From Clostridia bacterium (GTDB lineage: Bacteria > Bacillota > Clostridia > Oscillospirales > CAG-272), in contig JAKSOD010000011.1 in the NCBI GenBank assembly GCA_024405755.1, positions 1 through 40,478 on the forward strand: a stretch of DNA of 40,478 nucleotides, written 5' to 3'. The number at the start of each line of letters is the position of its first letter. Position 1 is the stretch's first letter. The translations under genes and the position numbers were made by a program. Shown here piece after piece: positions 1-10,162 of this stretch. The notes under the pieces are model-generated. The model saw nothing but the letters and a program-made list of their open reading frames with translations. It ran no database searches and was not told where the DNA came from.

Positions 1-1
1 A

Positions 2-409
2 CATTCCGTTACCGGCGGAGTCTGCAACATTGCAGCTGCCGGACTTACCGTGAGCAATACCAGAAAGCAGATCCTTGATTTCTCTACATCTTATTATAAC
101 GCTTCCCAGATGGTGATAGTTGCCGCCAACGATACCACTTTCGACAACTGCAAGACTGCTGACGAAGTCGAGACCATTCTGAAAGCTATGACTGCCGATA
201 CCAAGGTCGGTGTACAGAACGGCACAACCGGTCAGAAATACGGTGAAGGCGATGCCGATTTGGAATTTGCCGGATTTGCATTCTCAACTGTCGGATATGC
301 CAACGGTGCCCTCGCAGTGCAGGATATCCTCAATAAGAACATCAAACTCGTCATTATCGACGAAGGTCCCGCAAAGGCTATCGTAAAGAGAGTCAACGAG
401 GCAAACTGA
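2..409 (+). CDS. Amino-acid ABC transporter substrate-binding protein, C-terminal part
   Basis: The reading frame is open from the window edge, so the 5' end is missing; the GTG at position 50 is internal, because homologous-looking sequence (HSVTGGVCNIAAAGLTVS) runs upstream of it. The visible part has the pattern of periplasmic-binding-protein type 2 domains for polar amino acids: 'GLTVSNTRKQILDFS', then the hinge 'ASQMVIVAAND', then a KVGVQNGTTGQ stretch typical of the second lobe. In Gram-positive cells such proteins are lipid-anchored outside the membrane and pass an amino acid to the permease. A permease and an ATPase follow on the same strand, completing the transporter. The exact ligand cannot be told from this fragment. 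Confidence 0.85.
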   Translation, partial: HSVTGGVCNIAAAGLTVSNTRKQILDFSTSYYNASQMVIVAANDTTFDNCKTADEVETILKAMTADTKVGVQNGTTGQKYGEGDADLEFAGFAFSTVGYANGALAVQDILNKNIKLVIIDEGPAKAIVKRVNEAN

Positions 410-431
410 ACTATTCCTTTATCAAAGCTTT

Positions 432-472
432 GGGGTTGTTAAAAAACTCGGTACATAGTTTTTTAACACCCC
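432..472 (+). terminator. Intercistronic hairpin between binding protein and permease
   Basis: Arms 432-448 and 457-472 pair over 16 bp with a single bulged T and an 8-nt loop. The run after the stem is only weakly T-rich (atgttttgtgttttgtg). Its place between the binding-protein gene and the permease gene suggests a leaky terminator or an mRNA-stabilising stem that keeps binding-protein mRNA in excess, as is known for several ABC operons. The role is inference; the stem is seen directly. Confidence 0.7.
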
Positions 473-524
473 ATGTTTTGTGTTTTGTGAGAAACAGCCA
501 AACGAGCAAAAAAGGGAGATACCC

Positions 525-1325
525 ATGAAAAAGTTTTTCAAAAAGCACTGGATAGACGCAATCGTGATAGCAGCGGTTGCCGTTTTTCTGTACTTTGGCG
601 CGTGCAGCATCTATACAAAATTCCGTTTCGCAAAAAAGTGGAATATATTTTACGATTATTTTGTGGTAAATCACGGATACAACAAACTTGTGACGGGACT
701 GAAAAATACCGGGATCATAGCCGTGAGCGGTCTGATGATAGGTATTATTATCGGTACTCTTATTGCGGTTGTAAAGGTGATTCCACCGTATAAAAAAATC
801 ACAAGATACGCACAGACCGTAGGTAATATATATGTAGCATTTTTCCGCGGCACGCCTATTGTCGTTCAGCTTCTTGTCGGATATTATATTCTTCTTCCGC
901 TGCTGAGTGTTAACCTTCCTCCCGTGACGGCGTGCTGTTTGATTTTCGGACTCAACAGCGGAGCGTACATATCGGAGATAATGCGAGGCGGAATAAAATC
1001 CGTGGATCCGGGACAACTTGAAGCGGCGCGTGCCGTGGGACTGCCGTTTTCCGTCGCAATGCTGAAGGTCGTAGTTCCACAGGCGATCAAGAATATCCTG
1101 CCGACTCTCGGCAACGAATTTATCGCGCTTATCAAGGAGACTGCCGTAGTCGGATACGTGGGTGCCGTTGATATTACCAAAGCATTTCAGGATCAGGGCT
1201 CAAACTCCTACGAGTATATGATCCCGTATCTTGTTATGGCACTGATTTATATCGTAATAGTGGCACTGATAGCCGCAATGATCAAACTTATGGAGAGGAG
1301 GCTGGCAAAGAGTGAACGCAAATAA
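525..1325 (+). CDS. Amino-acid ABC transporter permease (His/Glu/Gln type)
   Basis: A 266-residue inner-membrane permease. An N-terminal hydrophobic helix (about residues 10-28) is followed by the usual core of about four further membrane segments. The EAA loop that docks the ATPase is clear: '[18 protein letters not shown]' followed by [16 protein letters not shown]. '[11 protein letters not shown]' is a hallmark of the polar amino-acid permease family. The frame is open from 480, but the ATG at 525 has a good ribosome site (AAAGGGAGAT at 511-520). Its last 14 bases overlap the ATPase gene, indicating coupled translation. Specificity (glutamine, glutamate, histidine, cystine and so on) is not readable. 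Confidence 0.9.
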   Translation: MKKFFKKHWIDAIVIAAVAVFLYFGACSIYTKFRFAKKWNIFYDYFVVNHGYNKLVTGLKNTGIIAVSGLMIGIIIGTLIAVVKVIPPYKKITRYAQTVGNIYVAFFRGTPIVVQLLVGYYILLPLLSVNLPPVTACCLIFGLNSGAYISEIMRGGIKSVDPGQLEAARAVGLPFSVAMLKVVVPQAIKNILPTLGNEFIALIKETAVVGYVGAVDITKAFQDQGSNSYEYMIPYLVMALIYIVIVALIAAMIKLMERRLAKSERK

Positions 1326-2178
1326 CGGAATAAATGACGAGTCCGGTAAAAAAGTATTGATTGATGTCGTGGGACTGCGCAAGGTCTATGGCAGCAAGGT
1401 CGTTCTTGACGGAGTCAGCGAGCAGATCCACGAGGGAGAACGTGTGGTAATAATCGGACCTTCGGGAAGCGGAAAAAGCACGTTTCTGCGGTGTCTGAAT
1501 TGTATGGAGGACCCCGACGGAGGAAAAATCATTTTCAACGGAGACGATATTGCCGATATGAAGGTGGATATCAATAAACACCGTGAGAAAATGGGAATGG
1601 TTTTCCAACAGTTTAATCTTTTCAATAATAAAACCGTGCTTCAGAATATCACGCTTGCTCCCGTTTACCTCGGAAAGAAACGGATACGAAGGGCAAAAAT
1701 AAAAAATGCTTTCATCAGCGTCGGAAATCTTTTCCGTAAGGATAAAAAAACGCTTCTTGAAGTCGGAGACAAATCCAAAGTCAAAGCAGATGCCGAAGCA
1801 AATGCTCACAGATTGCTTCAGCGCATAGGACTTGATGACAGAGCTGACGAATATCCGTCGCGTCTTTCCGGCGGACAGAAGCAGAGAGTGGCAATAGTCC
1901 GCGCACTTGCAATGAATCCGGAAGTCATACTGTTTGACGAGCCGACATCTGCCCTTGATCCCGAGATGGTCGGAGAAGTGCTCGAACTTATGAAACAACT
2001 TGCAAATGAAGGAATGACTATGGTGGTAGTAACCCACGAAATGGGATTTGCACGTGAAGTAGCCGACAGGGTGTTCTTCATGTGCGACGGCAATATTGCG
2101 GAAAAGGGAACTCCCGAACAGATTTTCAAGAATCCGCAGAATCCACGAACAAAACAGTTTCTCGACAGTATTCTGTGA
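1312..2178 (+). CDS. Amino-acid ABC transporter ATP-binding protein
   Basis: Cytoplasmic ATPase powering the transporter. Walker A is GPSGSGKST (about residues 49-57), the Q-loop is MVFQQFNLF, the signature is [15 protein letters not shown], and Walker B is [15 protein letters not shown] with the switch histidine in VVVTHEMGF. It starts at GTG 1312, 14 bases inside the permease gene, with GGAGAGGAG upstream. At 288 residues it is longer than the usual 240-255, because about 33 basic residues (around 124-156, [11 protein letters not shown] to VGDKS) are inserted between the Q-loop region and the helical subdomain. It is the last gene of its operon; a strong terminator follows within 20 bases. 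Confidence 0.92.
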   Translation: MNANNGINDESGKKVLIDVVGLRKVYGSKVVLDGVSEQIHEGERVVIIGPSGSGKSTFLRCLNCMEDPDGGKIIFNGDDIADMKVDINKHREKMGMVFQQFNLFNNKTVLQNITLAPVYLGKKRIRRAKIKNAFISVGNLFRKDKKTLLEVGDKSKVKADAEANAHRLLQRIGLDDRADEYPSRLSGGQKQRVAIVRALAMNPEVILFDEPTSALDPEMVGEVLELMKQLANEGMTMVVVTHEMGFAREVADRVFFMCDGNIAEKGTPEQIFKNPQNPRTKQFLDSIL

Positions 2179-2197
2179 GTTAAGATCAAATTTGATA

Positions 2198-2243
2198 ATT
2201 CACAAAACGCCGCGGATCTATGAATCCGCGGCGTTTTGTGAAT
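2198..2243. terminator. Strong terminator after the ABC operon
   Basis: A 20-bp perfect stem (arms 2198-2217 and 2224-2243) with a 6-nt loop and a GC core (gccgcggat). A-rich on the left arm and T-rich on the right arm, so it can stop transcription from the left; the tail after the stem is A-rich rather than a T-run. Confidence 0.85.
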
Positions 2244-2279
2244 ACAAGGGAAAAAAATCTTAAAAACAGTTTATCGTGA

Positions 2280-2308
2280 TTGACAGAACGATAATACTGT
2301 GGTATAAT
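2280..2308 (+). promoter_or_regulatory. Consensus SigA promoter for the surface-protein genes
   Basis: TTGACA at 2280-2285, a 17-base spacer and TATAAT at 2303-2308. All twelve consensus bases match. Transcription should begin near 2315, giving a leader of about 95 nt before the gene at 2409. Confidence 0.88.
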
Positions 2309-2408
2309 TACTATGTGTTTATTATGCCCAAATGCATCCGTTCCTCAGCATTTTGAAGGACGCGGCATTATGGAACAGTTCTGAATAAATCGGGTTCAAG
2401 GTCGGATA

Positions 2409-4205
2409 ATGGATTACAGAGATTACAGAAAAAAATACAGAAATACACGGAATCGCGGCTCGTCGGCAAGGAAGTCCGGCGCGCCGATCCTTGCTGCCAT
2501 AATCGCCCTCTCGGTGATACTCGTTGCCGGGATCGTAATAAGTATAGCCGTAGCGTCGGATTCATTGCCGGACTACGTTGTCGGGAAAGTAATTGCCGAA
2601 GCCGGATCAAACGTGAAACCTTCGGATTTTCTGACCGAAAACGGGCATCTTGCGGAGTTTGAGGCTGGAGCATCATGCAATACGGGTAAAGTCGGAACGC
2701 AGAAGATGAAACTCGTGGTTGACGGACATACTCATACAGTCCGCGTTAAGGTCGTGGATACGGTTGCTCCCATGGCGACCGCAGTTCCCGTTGCGCTTCC
2801 GGCAGGAGCAAAAGCGGATCCCACACAGTTTATCACCAACGTAATTGACGAGACTCCCGTTACTGCAAAATTCAAATCCAAACCGGACACGTCTTTTGCC
2901 GGAACATATCAGGTAGTGGTCGTTCTCACCGATAAGGGCGGCAACAAGACTGAAGTTGCGGCACCTCTGACTGTTATCGATGCAGGAAACGTGAAAAATG
3001 CGGCACTTACCGTGGAACTCGGAAGTCCGCTGCCGGATGCATCCGCGTTTACCGGTGGTCAGCCTGCAACGTATATCACTGATATTTCCGCTATCAGTAC
3101 CGCTTTCCCGGGGTACTATGTTCTGTATATTTCCGTCAGCGGAATGACGTCACAAGTGATTCTCAATGTGACCGATACTGTTGCCCCCACGGCGACCGTG
3201 TTCCCGCTGAAACTGTCGGTTGACTCACCGCTTCCTCCGGCGTCGTCATTTGTGTCGAATATTGTGGATGCAAGTCCGGTTACAGTATCTTACGAGGTCA
3301 CTCCCGTGATAAATTCAGAGGCGGAGCAACTTGACGTTGTCATCGTTCTGACAGATTACAGCGGTAATAAAACGAAATACCCGACATATATCACCCTTAT
3401 CAATGATAAGGAAGCACCCGTGATTACGGTGCTGAAAAACAATATTGACATCAATCTCGGCGATATGGCAATAAGTTGGAGTACCGCCGTGAAGGTCACG
3501 GACAACAGCGACGATTTTGATTATTACCTTGATTCGAGTAAGGTTAACCGTAATGTCGCCGGTCAGTATCCGGCATATGTTATTGCTACCGACTCATGCG
3601 GAAATGAATCCCGTGCGGAACTGTTTGTAAGTGTACATGCCGCCGACGTTACCGAAGAAATGCTCAATCAGGTACTTGATAAGATCTCCGGTCAGGTGTT
3701 TACTTCGGGTATGACGAAACTTCAGAAATCAAAAGCAATATTTGATTATATTTGGAACAATATGGCATATACCAGCGACGGAGCGCATAATGACTGGCGG
3801 CGTGAGGCGTACTACGGACTGTCGTCCCGCCGAAGCGGAGACTGTTATACTTTTATGGCTGCCGCTTACGCGCTGTTCAGATATACCGGGATCGATGCGA
3901 TAATAGTGGAAAGATCCCCCGAGAATCAACTTCTTGCCGGCGGAACTCACTTCTGGCTGATGATAAATCTCGGAACGAATGAAGCCCCCGAATGGTATCA
4001 CTTTGATTCAACTCCTCAGAGATCTCCTTTCAGGACTCTGAGTTCCTACGCAATGACGGATGCACAGATCAACGCACATACCAAGTGGCGTAACGATGTT
4101 TCGGGTAAGACAGAGTATTACTACGGCTATGATGCATCGCTCTATCCGAAGTCAGCGGAAAAGACTCTCGTAACCTTGAAGATCCCCGCAAAATATTATG
4201 ACTAA
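2409..4205 (+). CDS. Membrane-anchored Ig-like repeat protein with transglutaminase-like domain
   Basis: A 598-residue surface protein. Order: a basic, tyrosine/arginine-rich cytoplasmic tail (1-25), one membrane helix (about 26-50), several bacterial Ig-like (DUF5011-type) repeats recognised by recurring 'DTVAP.AT', 'VVVLTDKGGNKT' and 'IVLTDYSGNKT' segments (about 55-410), then a transglutaminase/protease-like core (about 425-550). The papain-type triad is visible: Cys479 in SGDCYTF, His514 in GTHFW and Asp533 in HFDSTPQ. Such proteins act outside the cell on peptides or cell-wall proteins; whether this one cross-links, cleaves or only binds is unknown. The ribosome site is weak (AAGGT). The gene overlaps the next by 8 bases, so the two are probably made together. 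Confidence 0.8.
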   Translation: MDYRDYRKKYRNTRNRGSSARKSGAPILAAIIALSVILVAGIVISIAVASDSLPDYVVGKVIAEAGSNVKPSDFLTENGHLAEFEAGASCNTGKVGTQKMKLVVDGHTHTVRVKVVDTVAPMATAVPVALPAGAKADPTQFITNVIDETPVTAKFKSKPDTSFAGTYQVVVVLTDKGGNKTEVAAPLTVIDAGNVKNAALTVELGSPLPDASAFTGGQPATYITDISAISTAFPGYYVLYISVSGMTSQVILNVTDTVAPTATVFPLKLSVDSPLPPASSFVSNIVDASPVTVSYEVTPVINSEAEQLDVVIVLTDYSGNKTKYPTYITLINDKEAPVITVLKNNIDINLGDMAISWSTAVKVTDNSDDFDYYLDSSKVNRNVAGQYPAYVIATDSCGNESRAELFVSVHAADVTEEMLNQVLDKISGQVFTSGMTKLQKSKAIFDYIWNNMAYTSDGAHNDWRREAYYGLSSRRSGDCYTFMAAAYALFRYTGIDAIIVERSPENQLLAGGTHFWLMINLGTNEAPEWYHFDSTPQRSPFRTLSSYAMTDAQINAHTKWRNDVSGKTEYYYGYDASLYPKSAEKTLVTLKIPAKYYD

Positions 4206-5430
4206 AACGGGAATTAAAATGGAAAATGAAAAGAAACTGAATCCCGGACTTACATCCGGAGATCCTGCTTCCGATCCCACAACGGTTGATATCAATGCAG
4301 GGGATATGCCGCAGGAGGGAAAGAGCGGGAAGAAAAAAGCATTTGGGATTGCAGCAGGAGTTCTGGCGTTTGTCGCTGTTCTTCTTGCCGTGCTGTTTGT
4401 ATTGCAGCAGCTTTTGGTACCGAAATATATGTATTTCAATTATGAGGATGCCAAAGCGGCAGGTGCGGAGTACGGAGGAGGAATGATCTCCGAATACTAT
4501 CGTGCCAAAACCCAACACGACGTGATTTTTCTCGGTGACTGCGAGTTTTTCGAGACTGTGGATCCCGTAACACTGTGGGAAAAATACGGAATTTCTTCGT
4601 ATGTACGCGGTTCACCTCAGCAGCTAATCTGGCATTCGTACTACATTCTTCTTGATACGCTGAAAACCGAAAAGCCTGCTGCCGTGGTGTTCAACGCCAT
4701 GGAAATGAAGATCGGAGAAGTGCAGTCCGAGGCAAATACCCGACTGACACTTGACGGAATGCGTTTTTCAAAGTACAAGATGGAGGCTGCCAAGCTTTCC
4801 ATCTCGGAAGAAGGAGAATCGCTTCTGAGCTATGCTTTTCCTATTATGCGTTATCATTCAAGGTGGCAGTCATTGACATCTATGGATTTTGAGTACCTGT
4901 TGTGCCGTGATCCCGTCACCTTCAACGGTTATCTGATGATGACAGCCGAGGGCGGCGCCGTGCTTCCGGTCATAAGACCGAGTTCGGAAAAGCTTGAATA
5001 CGACACCTCGGATTTCCCGAAGATCTGTTGGGAATACCTCGATAAGCTCCGCATTCTCTGCGAAGAGGAGGGAATCGAACTCATTCTTTTTAAGGCTCCG
5101 ACGCAGAGCACCAAATACTATTGGTTTGAAGGATGGGAACAGAAACTCGACGAATACGCAGAAGAATACGGTCTCAGGTATATCAACGGTATAGAATTGC
5201 AAAGCGAAATGGGTCTTGATATGAAGACCGACAGCTACGACGGCGGAATCCACCTCAATGTAAACGGAGCAGAGAAATGCAGCAGTTACCTCGGTGCAAT
5301 ACTGCATAATGAAGTGAAGATTCCGGACAGACGTTCGGAAGAGAAACTATCGGAAGCATGGAACGACATCTGTGAAAGATATTATGATGCTAAAAAAGCG
5401 CAGACAGATGCTGCCGACGGTAATGCCTGA
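4198..5430 (+). CDS. Membrane-anchored SGNH/GDSL-like protein (DltD/AlgX-like), Cys in place of the block I Ser
   Basis: A 410-residue protein with a hydrophilic N-tail, one membrane helix (about residues 45-72) and an extracellular SGNH-hydrolase-like domain. Block I reads VIFLGDCEFFE, where GDS-type enzymes have Ser; here it is Cys (residue 115). A C-terminal block with Asp and His is present (SYDGGIHLNVNG), as in SGNH enzymes. Proteins of this kind often partner MBOAT acyltransferases in envelope modification. ATG 4198 overlaps the previous stop; ATG 4219, after a weak ACGGGA, is an alternative start. It may be a thiol enzyme, an inactive binder or a scaffold. I recall similar GDC versions in other Clostridia but cannot verify that here. 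Confidence 0.7.
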   Translation: MTKTGIKMENEKKLNPGLTSGDPASDPTTVDINAGDMPQEGKSGKKKAFGIAAGVLAFVAVLLAVLFVLQQLLVPKYMYFNYEDAKAAGAEYGGGMISEYYRAKTQHDVIFLGDCEFFETVDPVTLWEKYGISSYVRGSPQQLIWHSYYILLDTLKTEKPAAVVFNAMEMKIGEVQSEANTRLTLDGMRFSKYKMEAAKLSISEEGESLLSYAFPIMRYHSRWQSLTSMDFEYLLCRDPVTFNGYLMMTAEGGAVLPVIRPSSEKLEYDTSDFPKICWEYLDKLRILCEEEGIELILFKAPTQSTKYYWFEGWEQKLDEYAEEYGLRYINGIELQSEMGLDMKTDSYDGGIHLNVNGAEKCSSYLGAILHNEVKIPDRRSEEKLSEAWNDICERYYDAKKAQTDAADGNA

Positions 5431-5489
5431 CAGTGATCCGATAATTTGAGAGATAATTCTATATAATTCATCTTGAAAGGAAGACAAAA

Positions 5490-6083
5490 ATGAAAAATAC
5501 AGTAAAAACAATTATCTGTGCAGTTCTGTCAGTACTTGCTCTCCTTGCTTTTGCCGCCTGCGATGACGGAGACACGCCTATGATTACCACTCCGGTCGTT
5601 TCCGCTTCCGACACTCAGACACCGGAAGTACCACAGGATACCCAAGCGGGTGCAGATGATACGAGCGCACCGGTGACTCCTTCAGAGTCTTATTCATTGA
5701 CATACAAAAATGTCAAAATCATTCCGGGTGCGGAAATCGCTCCCATTGTTGCCGCTCTCGGTCAGCCTCAGAACTATATGGAAAGTCCGAGCTGTGCTTT
5801 TACCGGCCTTGACAAGATTTATACTTATCCGCACTTTATGATCTACTCCTACCCTATGAATAATGTTGACTATGTTTATATGGTGACACTTACGGACGAT
5901 ATTGTTTCCACCGACGAGGGAGTAAAGATCGGTACCGATATTTCTTCCGCAGTTACCGCCTACGGAAATAACTATAAGGAAGAGTTCGGAACATACTATT
6001 TTACAAAGGGCAAGAGCCAGATCTGGATCAAAACCGAAAACAACCTTATCAAGGATATTACCTACGCCGCAGTAGTTGACTGA
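5490..6083 (+). CDS. Lipoprotein of unknown function (BLIP/SmpA-like fold suspected)
   Basis: A 197-residue exported protein. The signal peptide ends in a lipobox (FAAC), so Cys24 would be lipidated. A Thr/Ser/Pro-rich linker to about residue 70 precedes a compact domain with two similar halves, 'GAEIAPIVAALGQP' and 'VKIGTDISSAVTAYG', each a helix followed by strands. This pattern recalls the BLIP/SmpA (BamE-like) tandem fold; that is inference. The ribosome site AAAGGAAG (5476-5483) is good. It probably follows the SGNH-like gene in the same unit. No enzymatic residues are recognisable. Confidence 0.65.
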   Translation: MKNTVKTIICAVLSVLALLAFAACDDGDTPMITTPVVSASDTQTPEVPQDTQAGADDTSAPVTPSESYSLTYKNVKIIPGAEIAPIVAALGQPQNYMESPSCAFTGLDKIYTYPHFMIYSYPMNNVDYVYMVTLTDDIVSTDEGVKIGTDISSAVTAYGNNYKEEFGTYYFTKGKSQIWIKTENNLIKDITYAAVVD

Positions 6084-6109
6084 TCCCGCGTAATTTGTTC
6101 ATTATCTTT

Positions 6110-6140
6110 CACTTTAAAGTGTTTTTATCATAAAAACACC
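6110..6140 (+). other. AT-rich palindromes after the lipoprotein gene
   Basis: Two overlapping inverted repeats lie here: the 12-base perfect palindrome cactttaaagtg (6110-6121) and gtgtttttat/ataaaaacac (6119-6128 and 6130-6139). They may form a weak terminator separating the surface genes from the heat-shock operon, but the stem is AT-rich and no T-run follows. Confidence 0.35.
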
Positions 6141-6209
6141 GCAAGTGCCAGCGTTCACAAATAGTTAACAAAAAATATATACAAAACGGTAAAATTCCGG
6201 TGTGATTCG

Positions 6210-6218
6210 TGGTATATT
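6210..6218 (+). promoter_or_regulatory. Extended -10 promoter of the hrcA operon
   Basis: TG-G-TATATT forms an extended -10 element (TG at 6210-6211, hexamer 6213-6218). No good -35 is visible, which fits an extended -10 promoter. The predicted start (about 6225) lies just before the CIRCE palindrome, the usual arrangement. Confidence 0.65.
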
Positions 6219-6229
6219 ATTATCGTTGG

Positions 6230-6256
6230 TTAGCACTTGAACAAAAAGAGTGCTAA
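6230..6256. promoter_or_regulatory. CIRCE operator (HrcA binding site)
   Basis: Left arm TTAGCACTT (6230-6238), a 9-base spacer and right arm GAGTGCTAA (6248-6256). This is the known CIRCE element with one change in the left arm (final C to T). HrcA binds it to repress the chaperone operon at normal temperature; the first gene downstream is hrcA itself. Confidence 0.95.
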
Positions 6257-6349
6257 ACACGATAAAGACCACACACACCGGAGTTTTTTATTTGTTCCGG
6301 AGTAGAGTCTTTCTCAACGGAGATTTCGGCGCGAAAGGGAGGAAGCAAG

Positions 6350-7465
6350 ATGTCCGGACAGGATCTCAGCGAGCGGAAGAAACAAATACTCAAAGCGATC
6401 GTCGAATCACATATCGAACTCGGAGAGCCGGTAGGCTCCAAGTCCATTCAGCAGCTCCCCGGTATGCGTTGTTCGTCCGCCACAATACGGAACGAAATGG
6501 CTGAACTTGAAGAAATGGGATATCTTGAACAGCCCCATACTTCCGCAGGAAGAGTTCCGTCTCAACTCGGATACCGCTTTTATGTGGATCAGTTGAAAGA
6601 GCATTACGATATGACCACCGGGGAGATTGCACAGATCAACCGGATACTGAAAAACAAGACAGAGGAACTTGATCAGATCCTGCTTGCTGCCTCGAAAATT
6701 GCCGCGGCAATGACAAATTATACCGGACTTGCCGTAAAGCCGAAACGGCGTTTGGTTACTGTGGATAAGTTTGATACAGCGTACGTTGACGAATATAATT
6801 TCGTACTGATAATGATTACTTCCATAGGCGCGATCGCCTCCAGACATATCCGCCTTTCCGAGCCGAGACAGCGCGAGACTGTGCAGACGCTTTGTTCAGC
6901 ATTGAATCAGTACGCCGCGGGACTGACGGCGGAGGCAATAAACCTGCCGGTCATAATGAATATGGAAAGTGCAATGGGAGCAGATGCTTCTCTTGTATCT
7001 CCCATAATCAAGACAGTATATGCTGTGCTTAACGAGTACGACGGCGGTGAACTTCAACTTTCGGGCATCAATCACCTGCTTCAATATTCAGATTACGACG
7101 ATCCCGATGAACTTGTTGATCTGCTCGGAACTCTCGAACAGAAAGACGAGATCCTGAAAATCGTTTCAGAATCGGATGCCGAGGACGTTTCGGTGCTGAT
7201 CGGATCCGAGTCATCCGTAAGGGTGATGAACAACTCCACGCTGGTGTTCAAACCGATAATCAGAAACGGAAAGACACTCGGAGTCATAGGACTGATAGGA
7301 CCTTTGAGAATGGATTATGCAAAGGTGTTTGAAATAATCGACAGGCTGTGCGGTTCTGTCGCGCAGATGATGGATGACTATACAAAGCTTCCGCCGGGGA
7401 AAAATACTTCTTCTGCGGATCCTGCGGGAGATAATACAACTGTAAAGGATAAGGACAACGAATGA
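6350..7465 (+). CDS. hrcA: Heat-inducible transcription repressor HrcA
   Basis: A 371-residue repressor that binds CIRCE and whose activity depends on the GroEL chaperonin, so chaperone genes are derepressed when GroEL is busy. The N-terminal winged helix (about residues 1-75) contains GEPVGSKSI and SSATIRNEMAELEEMGYLEQ, then PHTSAGRVPS, all strongly conserved in HrcA. The C-terminal region is the GAF-like dimerisation domain. The ribosome site is GGGAGG about 8 bases before ATG 6350. It overlaps grpE by 4 bases (ATGA). The last 30 residues are a polar tail. Confidence 0.96.
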   Translation: MSGQDLSERKKQILKAIVESHIELGEPVGSKSIQQLPGMRCSSATIRNEMAELEEMGYLEQPHTSAGRVPSQLGYRFYVDQLKEHYDMTTGEIAQINRILKNKTEELDQILLAASKIAAAMTNYTGLAVKPKRRLVTVDKFDTAYVDEYNFVLIMITSIGAIASRHIRLSEPRQRETVQTLCSALNQYAAGLTAEAINLPVIMNMESAMGADASLVSPIIKTVYAVLNEYDGGELQLSGINHLLQYSDYDDPDELVDLLGTLEQKDEILKIVSESDAEDVSVLIGSESSVRVMNNSTLVFKPIIRNGKTLGVIGLIGPLRMDYAKVFEIIDRLCGSVAQMMDDYTKLPPGKNTSSADPAGDNTTVKDKDNE

Positions 7466-8127
7466 CCATGCCGGAAAACGAAAAAATCAAAGAAACCACG
7501 GCGGAACAGGAAACGCCTGAGGCAGAAAAAGCCGAAACAGAAGCAGAGAATGCCGCAGCCGAGGAGAACACAAAAGCAGCAGATAAAGCGGATAGTCCGG
7601 ATGCCGGAGAAAAGGCAGATGAAAAAATCAGTCACGGTGATAAGAAGAAAGTAAAAAAACTTGAGGCAAGGATCGCGGAACTTGAAAAGAAACTTTCGGG
7701 TGCTGACGGTCAGATAAAGGAAACAGAGGATAAATATCTTCGACTTGCCGCAGAATATGACAACTACCGCAGACGTACACAGAAGGAAAAAGATACGATC
7801 TATTCCGATGCATACGGAAATGCGCTCAAACAATTACTTCCCGTGATTGACAATCTCGAACTTGCGGCAAAGCAGACCGGAAGCGATGCCGCCGCGATAC
7901 TTGCGGGAGTTGAAATGACGCTGAAAACGGCGACCGAAACCCTCGCCAAACTCGGTATCGAAGCGTTCGGTGCTGTCGGTGAGGACTTTGATCCCAATAA
8001 GCATACCGCAGTTTTTCACGTTGAGGATGAGAGCCTCGGAGAGAATGTCATAGCGGAAGTTCTTCAGCGCGGTTATTCCAAAGGCGATAAAATAATCAGA
8101 TATGCGGTCGTAAAGGTCGCTAACTGA
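7462..8127 (+). CDS. grpE: Nucleotide exchange factor GrpE
   Basis: A 221-residue co-chaperone that releases ADP from DnaK. The first ~65 residues are a low-complexity Glu/Ala/Lys-rich tail, followed by a long coiled coil (KKLEARIAELEKKLSG onward), the YDNYRRRTQKEKD segment and a C-terminal beta domain ending in ADKIIRYAVV-like sequence (KGDKIIRYAVVKV), all family hallmarks. The ATG overlaps the hrcA stop, so translation is probably coupled; a second ATG lies six bases on. Longer than many GrpE proteins because of the acidic N-terminus. Confidence 0.95.
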   Translation: MTMPENEKIKETTAEQETPEAEKAETEAENAAAEENTKAADKADSPDAGEKADEKISHGDKKKVKKLEARIAELEKKLSGADGQIKETEDKYLRLAAEYDNYRRRTQKEKDTIYSDAYGNALKQLLPVIDNLELAAKQTGSDAAAILAGVEMTLKTATETLAKLGIEAFGAVGEDFDPNKHTAVFHVEDESLGENVIAEVLQRGYSKGDKIIRYAVVKVAN

Positions 8128-8137
8128 TCAATAATAA

Positions 8138-10036
<1,899 letters not shown>

Positions 10037-10047
10037 TCCGCAATAGT

Positions 10048-10082
10048 GGCGGGGGTGGATCACGAAAGTGAGACACCCCCCG
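10048..10082 (+). other. Structured RNA hairpin between dnaK and dnaJ
   Basis: Outer stem 10051-10057 with 10074-10080 (7 bp, five G-C), then an internal GA/GA mismatch (58-59 against 72-73) that could form tandem sheared G-A pairs, an inner stem 10060-10063/10068-10071, and a GAAA tetraloop (10064-10067). No T-run follows, so this is probably a processing or mRNA-stability element rather than a terminator. Confidence 0.7.
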
Positions 10083-10162
10083 AAAGCAGTATTAAATAAT
10101 CTTTAATTCGGAAGAAGAAAACATAGATCCCGCGTGACTGCGAGAGAGGAACAGACTGTCAG

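Noticed and set aside
1288..2037. 249-residue frame antisense to the ABC ATPase, and similar long antisense frames at 24743-25570 and 31312-32160
   Set aside because: All overlap confidently assigned genes and show no ribosome site or recognisable domain.
5446..5467. TTGAGA/TATAAT promoter before the lipoprotein gene
   Set aside because: The spacer is only 10 bases, too short for SigA.
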